Below are positions 9,173 to 17,354 of a stretch of 37,317 bases of DNA, piece after piece; position 1 is the stretch's first letter; each line of letters starts with the position of its first letter. The notes under the pieces were generated by a model. The model saw nothing but the letters and a program-made list of their open reading frames with translations, was not told the origin of the DNA and searched no databases. The position numbers and the translations under genes are program-made. Source of the stretch: Bacteroidota bacterium. GTDB lineage: Bacteria > Bacteroidota > Bacteroidia > UKL13-3. The stretch lies in the NCBI GenBank assembly GCA_947492885.1, contig CANLPK010000019.1, positions 1 to 37,317 on the forward strand, read 5' to 3'.

Positions 9173-10546
9173 ATGAACACCATTATAGAACCATTTAAAA
9201 TAAAGTCGGTTGAGCCGATTTATTTCAATACAAAGGAGGAACGCAAAAATATTCTTGCAGAAGCCCATTATAATCCATTTCTAATTCACTCGGTTGATGT
9301 GATCATCGACTTACTTACCGACAGTGGTACCAGTGCAATGAGCAGCAACCAATGGGCAGGTATCATGCAAGGCGATGAATCGTATGCAGGGAGCCCTAGT
9401 TTTTTTAGATTTGAGGAAACGATTCAAACGATTACTGGAATGCCACTAGTCATTCCAACGCACCAGGGACGTGCTGCTGAGAAAATATTATTTAGCATCA
9501 TGGGAGGAAAAGGGAAATATTTTGTAAGCAATACATTATTTGATACCACCCGAGCCAATATAGAATTTTCGGGTGCCGAAGGAGTTGATTTGTTATGTGA
9601 AGAGGGTAAACATCCTACCATTCCTGCACCATTCAAGGGGAATTTGGATGTTGAACAACTTAAAAAATTCATAGCTGAAAATGGAGCTGAGAATATCCCA
9701 TTGTGTGTGCTCACGGTAACCAATAATTCGGGAGGAGGACAGCCGGTGAGTATGGAGAATATTAGAGCTGTAAAAAAAGTTTGTGCTGATAATAATATTC
9801 CGATGTTTATTGATGCTTGCAGGTTTGCAGAAAATGCTTACTTCATTAAGTTGCGTGAGAAAGGTTATGCAGACGTATCAGTAAGTGATATTGCGAAAGA
9901 GATGTTTTCTTATGCCGATGGATGTACAATGAGTGCTAAGAAAGATGCCTTTGCGAATATTGGTGGATTTTTGGCGATGCATAGTAAAGATCTTGCATTG
10001 AAGTGTAGGAATTTATTAGTCATTACCGAAGGATTCCCTACCTATGGAGGCTTGGCAGGACGCGACTTAGAAGCGATTGCAATTGGATTGAAAGAGGTGA
10101 TGGAAGAATCGTATTTGCATTATCGAATTAGAAGCATTGAATATTTAACTAACAAATTAATTGCAGCGGGTGTTCCTGTAATGCAACCTGCTGGTGGGCA
10201 TGCAGTGTACTTGGATGCCAAAGGGTTTTTACCCCATATTCCAGTGAATCAATATCCGGGACAGGCATTGGTAGGCGCCTTATACATTGAAGGCGGAATT
10301 CGTGGAGTAGAGATTGGGTCGTTGATGTTTGGGAAATATGACGAACAACATCAATTAATTCCGGCACAGCTAGAACTTGTTCGATTGGCCATTCCTCGTC
10401 GTGTTTATACACAGAGTCATATAGATTATGTTGCTGAGGTTATCATAGAAGTATTCCAGCACCGTGATCAAATTGTTGGAATGGAAGTCACCGAAGAGTC
10501 AGAAATTTTACGCCACTTTACAGCCAAATTAAAACCAATAAAATAA
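9173..10546 (+). CDS. tnaA: Tryptophanase (tryptophan indole-lyase)
   Basis: PLP beta-lyase with IDLLTDSGTSAMS, THQGRAAE, AMSAKKDAF. Tryptophanase-type residues: FDTT (Asp), GVEIGS (Ile), LRHFTAKLK (His). Start at ATG 9173. Confidence 0.92.
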   Translation: MNTIIEPFKIKSVEPIYFNTKEERKNILAEAHYNPFLIHSVDVIIDLLTDSGTSAMSSNQWAGIMQGDESYAGSPSFFRFEETIQTITGMPLVIPTHQGRAAEKILFSIMGGKGKYFVSNTLFDTTRANIEFSGAEGVDLLCEEGKHPTIPAPFKGNLDVEQLKKFIAENGAENIPLCVLTVTNNSGGGQPVSMENIRAVKKVCADNNIPMFIDACRFAENAYFIKLREKGYADVSVSDIAKEMFSYADGCTMSAKKDAFANIGGFLAMHSKDLALKCRNLLVITEGFPTYGGLAGRDLEAIAIGLKEVMEESYLHYRIRSIEYLTNKLIAAGVPVMQPAGGHAVYLDAKGFLPHIPVNQYPGQALVGALYIEGGIRGVEIGSLMFGKYDEQHQLIPAQLELVRLAIPRRVYTQSHIDYVAEVIIEVFQHRDQIVGMEVTEESEILRHFTAKLKPIK

Positions 10547-10558
10547 TTATTCATTATC

Positions 10559-11941
10559 ATGACAAATATTAAAAATAGTTGGGCCGAACCCTACAAAATT
10601 AAAATGGTTGAGTTGTTAAAGATGACAACTCCCGCACAAAGAAAAAAGGCGATGAAAGACGCCGGGTACAATACATTTTTATTGAAATCAGAAGATGTAT
10701 ATATTGATTTATTAACCGATAGTGGCACATCAGCAATGAGCGATAGGCAATGGGCTGGGATGATGCTTGGAGATGAGGCCTATGCAGGGAGTCGCAATTT
10801 CTATAATCTCGAACGTGTAGTTAAAGATGTGTATGGATATAAATATTTAATTCCTACACATCAAGGGCGTGGAGCAGAGAATATTCTGTCTAAAATATTA
10901 ATTAAGAAAGGTGATATCATTCCTGGAAATATGTATTTCACCACAACTCGTTTACATCAAGAGTTGGCTGGAGGAAAATTTGAAGATATCATTATTGATG
11001 AAGCCCATGATTCGGAAAGCGAATTTCCATTCAAAGGGAATGTAGATATGAGTAAGCTTGAACGTTTGATTAAGAAGTATGGAGCTGAAAAAATCCCTTA
11101 TGTAAGTGTTGCTACCAGCGTGAATATGGCAGGAGGGCAACCTATCAGTATGAAAAACCTGAGAGAGCTTCGCGCACTTACCAAGAAGCATGGTATCCGT
11201 GTAATACATGATATGACTCGTGTTGCCGAGAATGCTTATTTCATTCAACAGCGTGAGAAAGGCTATGAGAAGAAAACGATTCGAGAAATTGTGAAGGAAA
11301 TTAACTCATATACCGATGGCGCCACCATGAGTGCTAAGAAAGATGCACTGGTAAATATTGGAGGTTTTTTAGCAGTGAATGATTGGGATGTATTTGAAGA
11401 AGCACGTAATATGGTAGTAGTATATGAAGGGCTACATACATATGGCGGCTTGGCAGGAAGAGATATGGAAGCGATGGCGATTGGTATTGAAGAGAGTGTG
11501 AGTGATGAACATATTCGTGCACGTGTAGGTCAGGTAATTTACTTAGGGCAAAAGATGATTGAATACAATGTGCCTATTGTAAAACCGATTGGAGGTCATG
11601 GCATTTTTGTTGATGCGAAAAAATTCCTGCCACATATTTCGCAAGATGCTTTCCCAGCTCAAACATTAGCTGCCGAAATTTATCTTGACTCGGGTGTAAG
11701 AACTATGGAGAGAGGCGTTGTATCGGCAGGGCGTAAAGCAAACGGCGATAACTATTATCCTAAACTTGAGTTGGTTCGATTTACGATTCCTCGTCGGGTG
11801 TATACTCAGGCACATATGGATGTGATTGCCGAATCGGCTGCTCGGGTATATGAAAGAAGAGATAAAATTAAAGGAATGAAGATGGTTTACGAACCTAAAT
11901 ATTTACGCTTCTTTCAAGCGAAATTCGAAAAATTAACATAG
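10559..11941 (+). CDS. tpl: Tyrosine phenol-lyase-like beta-lyase
   Basis: AGYNTFLLKSEDVYIDLLTDSGTSAMSDRQWAGMMLGDEAYAGSRNFYNLERVV, GNMYFTTTRLHQE (Thr), VRTMERGVVSAGR (Arg), LRFFQAKF (Phe) match the Citrobacter TPL diagnostic residues as remembered. Confidence 0.85.
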   Translation: MTNIKNSWAEPYKIKMVELLKMTTPAQRKKAMKDAGYNTFLLKSEDVYIDLLTDSGTSAMSDRQWAGMMLGDEAYAGSRNFYNLERVVKDVYGYKYLIPTHQGRGAENILSKILIKKGDIIPGNMYFTTTRLHQELAGGKFEDIIIDEAHDSESEFPFKGNVDMSKLERLIKKYGAEKIPYVSVATSVNMAGGQPISMKNLRELRALTKKHGIRVIHDMTRVAENAYFIQQREKGYEKKTIREIVKEINSYTDGATMSAKKDALVNIGGFLAVNDWDVFEEARNMVVVYEGLHTYGGLAGRDMEAMAIGIEESVSDEHIRARVGQVIYLGQKMIEYNVPIVKPIGGHGIFVDAKKFLPHISQDAFPAQTLAAEIYLDSGVRTMERGVVSAGRKANGDNYYPKLELVRFTIPRRVYTQAHMDVIAESAARVYERRDKIKGMKMVYEPKYLRFFQAKFEKLT

Positions 11942-11972
11942 TAAAATTGTCGTTTATTGGAACCGATTAAAT

Positions 11973-12404
11973 TTAATTTGATCGGTTCCATATATGCTTT
12001 TTCCAAATCCCATTGCCAAAGTCGGTAAACTTAATTTTATCAATTCGGAGTGTAAGGATATCCCCTGGGATTGCTATCCCCAAGGGGTTGTTTTTGTAAT
12101 AGAAGAGTGAATTTCCTTTCGATTGCGGGTGCTCATCTGCAAGCAATTCACCATCAAATTGAATCCCTTGTATAAATAAAGTATTCAGGGTATCGGGTAA
12201 TATTGTACCTGATACAAATGGCTTCTTCTTGATCCATTTAAAATGATCAGCATCTTTTGATGATTTAAAATAGAGTAATGCATCTTCTGAATTAAATGCA
12301 AAGAAGCAATTAAATGCGTAAGGTTTATTTTTGTTATTCAAACAACTTATGGATGCACATTTTTGATTTTGAATAAACTTAATGATGGATTCGTCGATAA
12401 TCAT
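11973..12404 (-). CDS. Pyridoxamine 5'-phosphate oxidase-like (split-barrel FMN) protein
   Basis: MIIDESIIKFIQNQKCASISCLNNKNKPYAFNCFFAF ... LLYFKSSKDADHFKWI is a PNPOx-like pattern. Start may be 12404 or 12470. Confidence 0.7.
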   Translation of the reverse strand: MIIDESIIKFIQNQKCASISCLNNKNKPYAFNCFFAFNSEDALLYFKSSKDADHFKWIKKKPFVSGTILPDTLNTLFIQGIQFDGELLADEHPQSKGNSLFYYKNNPLGIAIPGDILTLRIDKIKFTDFGNGIWKKHIWNRSN

Positions 12405-12710
12405 GAGTATGAACTTGAAGTTGGATTGTGTTGCTGAATTCGATTTTATTTCTTTCGAATGCTCCTTCAAACTGAGCGATTTCTAAGGGTGTTGTAGTGG
12501 TTAATATCGGTTTTTGTGGTGGTTGAATCGGAAGGTAATTTTGATGTTTTGTGCATGACAAAATATTGAAATTATTTACAAAATATGATCTCAAAATTGA
12601 GTGGTAAGTTTAAGCACAACTAAGCAAGTGTGGTATGATGAAAATCAGGATGCCTTAAAGCCCTTTATTCATAATTGTTTTGGCTAGTTGTATATCCAAA
12701 GTTAAAATTT

Positions 12711-12724
12711 ACGATTTCAATCAT
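12711..12724. promoter_or_regulatory. Putative FNR/CRP-type box upstream of norC
   Basis: ACGATTTCAATCAT; centre lies 37.5 nt upstream of the last base of a perfect -7 element TATATTTG (12748-12755). A further TGATGAAAATCA occurs at 12636-12647. Confidence 0.4.
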
Positions 12725-12747
12725 ATTGCAAAGAGAATAATATAGGA

Positions 12748-12755
12748 TATATTTG
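12748..12755 (+). promoter_or_regulatory. Putative -7 promoter element for norCB
   Basis: TATATTTG, a perfect TAnnTTTG match 25 nt upstream of the ATG at 12780. Confidence 0.5.
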
Positions 12756-12779
12756 TCCTTAATTAGATTTCTGTTTAAT

Positions 12780-13181
12780 ATGGCTTTCGACAAACAAAGG
12801 TTTATTATCGCAATCTCACTTCTGACAGCCTTTTTATTTTATTCGTTTTATATTTATTCTTCTTTACCGGTAAAGGATTATCATATTTCTGAACAAAGCA
12901 ATAATGGTAAAATGGTATGGCAGAAATATAACTGTATAGCATGTCATCAGCTTTATGGTTTGGGAGGATATTTAGGCCCTGATTTAACCAATGTATATGG
13001 ATTAAGAGATTCTACTTATATCCGTTCATTCATGCAAAATGGCACCAATATAATGCCTGCTTTTCCTTTAAGTGAAAAGGAGACAACCGACTTAATTTCA
13101 TTTTTTAAAACTGTTAATGAAACAGGCTCTTCTGATCCACGAACATTTACGATTCAACCTAATGGAACCATTAAACAATAG
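12780..13181 (+). CDS. norC: NorC-like membrane-anchored monoheme cytochrome c
   Basis: N-terminal TM helix, GKMVWQKYNCIACHQLYGLGGYLGPDLTNVYGLR, distal Met in NIMPAFPLSEKE. Directly upstream of and overlapping the norB-like gene. Start placed at ATG 12780 rather than TTG 12753. Confidence 0.88.
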   Translation: MAFDKQRFIIAISLLTAFLFYSFYIYSSLPVKDYHISEQSNNGKMVWQKYNCIACHQLYGLGGYLGPDLTNVYGLRDSTYIRSFMQNGTNIMPAFPLSEKETTDLISFFKTVNETGSSDPRTFTIQPNGTIKQ

Positions 13182-14538
13182 TAGACTTTCTGTTTCAAAA
13201 TTCTTTATCATCTTTGGGATGTTGCTTCTGGGCGTGGGAATGATTTTTGGTTTGATAGGGGCTATTCAATACATTATTCCTGGATATTTAAAAACCTATT
13301 TATCGTTCGAAAAGGTGAGACCTTTGCATGTATCATCGGTAATATTTTGGATATTATTTGGCGCAACAGGCGGCGTATTAACCTATTTGCAAGAGCATAC
13401 GGGGCGACCGTTATATTCTAGTTTATTAGCAAAAACGCAGCTGTTTATTTTTGCAATAACAACACTTATTGTTTTGGTGTCCTATGTAGCTGGTAGTTTT
13501 GGTGGCCGCGAATATTGGGAATTTAATCCTGTACTTGCCTTGCCAATTGTAGTAGGATGGATTTTATTTATTATCAATGTAACACGCACCGCCAAAAGTT
13601 GGAAAGGTCAACCGGTATATTGGTGGATGTGGCTTACAGGGGCAGTATTTTTTTTATTTACATTTTTGGAATCCTACTTATGGGTATTTCCTTATTTCCG
13701 TGAGAATATAATTAACGATATGACAGTACAATGGAAATCGTATGGGTCGATGGTAGGTGCATGGAACATGTTATTATATGGAAGTAGTATTTACCTTATG
13801 GGAAAAATTAGTGGCGATCAAAGTTACGGACATTCAAAGATTGCTTTTTTGCTCTACTTTACTGGGTTATTCAATCTCATGTTTAATTGGGGGCATCATA
13901 TTTATACCTTACCAACACTTCATTTAATAAAGAATATTAGTTATGCTGTAAGCATGACGGAGTTATTTATTTTTGGAAGGATTATATTTTTATGGCAAAA
14001 GTCACTTACTACTGCCATGAAGCATTATCATCATATGGCGTATCGATTCTTAGTAGCGTCAGAAGTATGGGTGTTTTTGAGTTTGCTTTTAGCTATTGCT
14101 ATGTCTATTCCAGCCATCAATGTATATACTCATGGCACACATATTACGGTTGCGCATACGATGGGAGCAACCATTGGGATCAATAGTTTCCTTATTTTGG
14201 CTTTTGCATTTGACATACTCAATAATTCATGTGTTAATTTTGATTGTTTTAAAAGTCAATTCAATAAGGCATTTTGGTTAAGTAATATTTCACTATTTAT
14301 TTTTTGGTTAAGCTTAATCGCGGCAGGTATTCTTAAATCGAGTTGGATGATGCGTGCCGATAGAACGCCATTTGCAGCCATGGTTTATTCATTGCAGCCA
14401 TATTTTGAAGTATTCATGATATCGGGATTATTCTTGCTTTCAGGTATACTTTTGATTCTTTACCTCATGTTAAAAAATCAGCTAAGATGTTATTTTCGGC
14501 AGGTTTTAGGTCGAAATATTAGCGATTCTTCTATTTAG
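13162..14538 (+). CDS. norB: NorB-like heme-copper oxidase superfamily subunit (active-site variant)
   Basis: Polytopic; PLHVSSVIFWILFGATGG (heme b His), NWGHHIYTLP (HH pair), SMTELF (Glu), YTHGTHITVAHTMGA (heme b3 His). Starts inside norC (20-bp overlap). Confidence 0.85.
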   Translation: MEPLNNSRLSVSKFFIIFGMLLLGVGMIFGLIGAIQYIIPGYLKTYLSFEKVRPLHVSSVIFWILFGATGGVLTYLQEHTGRPLYSSLLAKTQLFIFAITTLIVLVSYVAGSFGGREYWEFNPVLALPIVVGWILFIINVTRTAKSWKGQPVYWWMWLTGAVFFLFTFLESYLWVFPYFRENIINDMTVQWKSYGSMVGAWNMLLYGSSIYLMGKISGDQSYGHSKIAFLLYFTGLFNLMFNWGHHIYTLPTLHLIKNISYAVSMTELFIFGRIIFLWQKSLTTAMKHYHHMAYRFLVASEVWVFLSLLLAIAMSIPAINVYTHGTHITVAHTMGATIGINSFLILAFAFDILNNSCVNFDCFKSQFNKAFWLSNISLFIFWLSLIAAGILKSSWMMRADRTPFAAMVYSLQPYFEVFMISGLFLLSGILLILYLMLKNQLRCYFRQVLGRNISDSSI

Positions 14539-14589
14539 GATATACGATTTCGATTCATATATCAGGAATAACTCTTTAATTTGCAGCTT

Positions 14590-15021
14590 ATGATTCGATT
14601 GACGAAGATTTTTCATTTTGAAACTGCCCATGCGATACATGGATATATAGGCGCTTGTAAAAATGTACATGGACATTCATATGAATTGCATGTAACGGTT
14701 GCTGCTCCAAATAGCGAAACTACTTTTATACCAGCTCCAGGATTTTTAATTGATTTCAAGGATATAAAGAGAATTGTAAAAGCTGCAATCGTAGAGAAGT
14801 TTGATCATAAATTAATACTCTCTTCTGCATTTGTAAAGGAGAACCCCTCTTTTGTGAGCCAAGACAATTTGCTGATTTGGGAAGCGGAACCTACTGCAGA
14901 GAATATATTACTCTATGTAGTACAGGTGATGCAGAAGGAATTGCCAGATTCGATTCGTTTAGCGCATTTGAAACTTTATGAGACCAAAGATTCATATGCA
15001 GAATGGATTTATTCGTCTTAA
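14590..15021 (+). CDS. queD: 6-carboxytetrahydropterin synthase/PTPS family (QueD-like)
   Basis: FHFETAHAIHGYIGACKNVHGHSYELHVTV with CxxxHGH motif; LIDFKDIKRIVK, FDHKLIL, PTAENI, LYETKDSYAEW. Confidence 0.88.
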   Translation: MIRLTKIFHFETAHAIHGYIGACKNVHGHSYELHVTVAAPNSETTFIPAPGFLIDFKDIKRIVKAAIVEKFDHKLILSSAFVKENPSFVSQDNLLIWEAEPTAENILLYVVQVMQKELPDSIRLAHLKLYETKDSYAEWIYSS

Positions 15022-15067
15022 AAACATAATGTACCTTTACATCATTCAAACAATAACTTTTTAGAAA

Positions 15068-15517
15068 ATGTTTTCCAAGGCCACAGAGTATGCACTCAGA
15101 GCAACTATCTTTATCGCTCAGAAGAGTTCCGTAAGTAATAAGTTAAGCATCGATCAGATTGCGAAGGCAATTGATTCTCCACCATCCTTTACAGCCAAAA
15201 TACTACAATCACTCTCAGGTGAAGCAGGGGTGATGAGCTCTGTGAGGGGCCCCAATGGCGGCTTTTACATGACTTCAAAAGCCAAGAAATTTCCAGTAAG
15301 AAGAATACTTAAAGCCATGGACGAAGACAGCATGCTTGAAAAATGCGTACTGGGTTTGAAAAAATGTTCTGAAGCTACTGCATGCCCAATGCATGAACAG
15401 TACAAGTCGATTAAGCAAAATTTACTGCGAATGTTTGTCCATACCACTATTGAGGAATTAGCTCAAGCTAGCGAGAAGGGCAAAGTATTATTGAATTTTA
15501 AATCGCAATCAAAATAG
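15068..15517 (+). CDS. Rrf2 family transcriptional regulator (second copy)
   Basis: ATEYALRATIFIAQKS...SIDQIAKAIDSPPSFTAKILQSLSGEAGVMSSVRGPNGGFYM and CVLGLKKCSEATACPMHEQY. Confidence 0.92.
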   Translation: MFSKATEYALRATIFIAQKSSVSNKLSIDQIAKAIDSPPSFTAKILQSLSGEAGVMSSVRGPNGGFYMTSKAKKFPVRRILKAMDEDSMLEKCVLGLKKCSEATACPMHEQYKSIKQNLLRMFVHTTIEELAQASEKGKVLLNFKSQSK

Positions 15518-17327
15518 GTTTCTCCAACCTTAACTCATTGGTATTTTCTATATCATTCAGTGACGATATGGTTTGTGCCAATTCATTTTCAAATACATCT
15601 CTTTGTTGAATGCTATTCTCCGGAATCGAGTGGTAGTAATTTATAGCATCCCGCATATTCTTCAGATATGATTGATAGTATAATTTCCTCTTTGAATCCA
15701 TTGCCTTTAAGGCATCTTTTAGAAGCTGTTCCTTCAAGTAAGTAATATAGATTCTCATCTCCGCGATAAACATATGTGGACGATTGGGATTGGTAATAAT
15801 ATCAGTACGTCCGTAAATATGATCGGTCATAGTTTGCAGAGAAACTACTTTAGAGAAATTTACAATATTTGGTCCAGGACAAATATTCACTGCTTTCCTG
15901 TTTTTCAGGAATAGCTCATTATATTCAATAGATGCCGAATTGCTTAAGCCAACACAAAGACATTCTTTTGCAGTTACCTCATCCGATTGTTTTTTGAGTT
16001 CAGCTTCTGAAAGCCCTAGTGAAGACAATTGAGCAAGTTTTAGCTTTTGATATTGATGTGAAGCGGTACAAATTGCTTCTTCGGTAAATTCAGTATTAAA
16101 TGCTAAATGCTTCTCTGTACATGGGCTTCCCGGTTTTCCTTTTGCAATTCGCTCTTCCTTCTTTACATCAGATGACGTGCCTTTTAAGTAGTGAAATCGA
16201 ACACCTAGTGGCGAATAGTTACTTAATATTACATCTTTCTCTTTGGCTGCAGCAAGTTGGTTTAACGTTTCTTTATCAACGGTGGTTGCCTCAGGTACTA
16301 ATAAAAATGGAGTACCCCATCCAGTACTATCTACATTGTAATATTCGTGCAGAAATTTATCTTCTTCATAAGTACCAATACCTCCTTGAACAGAGAGTTC
16401 GATAGGAGGGTAGGATTGAAAGTCGAATCCCAATTTATTTTTGATTGCAGGTTTATAAATTTCAAAAATAGTATCTGAGAGCTCTTTTCTTTTTTGTTTG
16501 AATTCTTCCAGGATAGGTCCCATTAAATAGCCATCGGTAGCGAATGCATGACCTCCGCAGTTTAACCCCGATTCGATACGGAACTCACTTACCCAGATGC
16601 CTTTTTTTGCTAAGAATTTACCTTGAATAAGTGCTGAACGGTAATCACTCACTTTGATAATTACTTTCTTTTTTACATTGAAATTTTCATCAGGATCGAA
16701 GGCGTCATAATTCTCTAAATAGCTATATAAACGTGGATTCAAGCCTGCGGAGAACACGATTGATGAATTGGTGAGGTCGCTTTTTATATAACCGCGAAGT
16801 GCAGAAACGGCTTCTGTTCCATCAGGTATCAATTGTCCTGAAGCATCACGTGTTTCTCTGTCTGCCTTTGTTAGGATATTAACATCAATACTTCCTGCTA
16901 CTAATTGAGAACGGAGGTATTCTTGTTTACTTATTTTCTCTTTCTCATCCATGCAATGTAGCATCTCGAAGTACAATTTGCGCAAGCGACTGTCGATTGG
17001 AAGCATTTCAAAGTATTTAGTTATTTCTGAACCATAGGCAAAGGCTTCCGATTTTATTCTTTGCATTTGTTCCTGAACAATGGTATTTAATAAGTTCAGA
17101 TAATCGGTAATTCGTTTGGCACGATAATCTGGATCTTGAGTAGTTATTGGCTCATACACTTTGTTGATACTTGGGTAGTAATGACGGCGCATCATTTCTA
17201 TTAGTCGGTCTTCGATGATGGATACTACTGAAGAAATTCCAAAACGCGCTACTTTAACAGGAGAGTCGACGGTAAATGCGAGTCCCATTACAGGGATATG
17301 GAAATTGTGATCTGATTTATAATTCAT
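15498..17327 (-). CDS. Uncharacterised large protein, possible FMN/TIM-barrel nitronate monooxygenase-like, with Cys-rich C-terminal half
   Basis: 609-aa ORF. HIPVMGLAFTVDSPVKVARFGISSVVSI, SGLNCGGHAF and SVQGGIGTYEED resemble NMO/2-nitropropane dioxygenase motifs. Additional Cys: SPCTEKH, AICTASH, ECLCVG, NICPGP. Confidence 0.6.
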   Translation of the reverse strand: MNYKSDHNFHIPVMGLAFTVDSPVKVARFGISSVVSIIEDRLIEMMRRHYYPSINKVYEPITTQDPDYRAKRITDYLNLLNTIVQEQMQRIKSEAFAYGSEITKYFEMLPIDSRLRKLYFEMLHCMDEKEKISKQEYLRSQLVAGSIDVNILTKADRETRDASGQLIPDGTEAVSALRGYIKSDLTNSSIVFSAGLNPRLYSYLENYDAFDPDENFNVKKKVIIKVSDYRSALIQGKFLAKKGIWVSEFRIESGLNCGGHAFATDGYLMGPILEEFKQKRKELSDTIFEIYKPAIKNKLGFDFQSYPPIELSVQGGIGTYEEDKFLHEYYNVDSTGWGTPFLLVPEATTVDKETLNQLAAAKEKDVILSNYSPLGVRFHYLKGTSSDVKKEERIAKGKPGSPCTEKHLAFNTEFTEEAICTASHQYQKLKLAQLSSLGLSEAELKKQSDEVTAKECLCVGLSNSASIEYNELFLKNRKAVNICPGPNIVNFSKVVSLQTMTDHIYGRTDIITNPNRPHMFIAEMRIYITYLKEQLLKDALKAMDSKRKLYYQSYLKNMRDAINYYHSIPENSIQQRDVFENELAQTISSLNDIENTNELRLEKPILIAI

Positions 17328-17354
17328 ATTTCGTTGGTCGGTTGAATTAGTTGG

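Noticed and set aside
12379-12594. 71-aa minus-strand ORF
   Set aside because: Overlaps the PNPOx-like gene start in another frame with no family similarity; probably upstream untranslated DNA.
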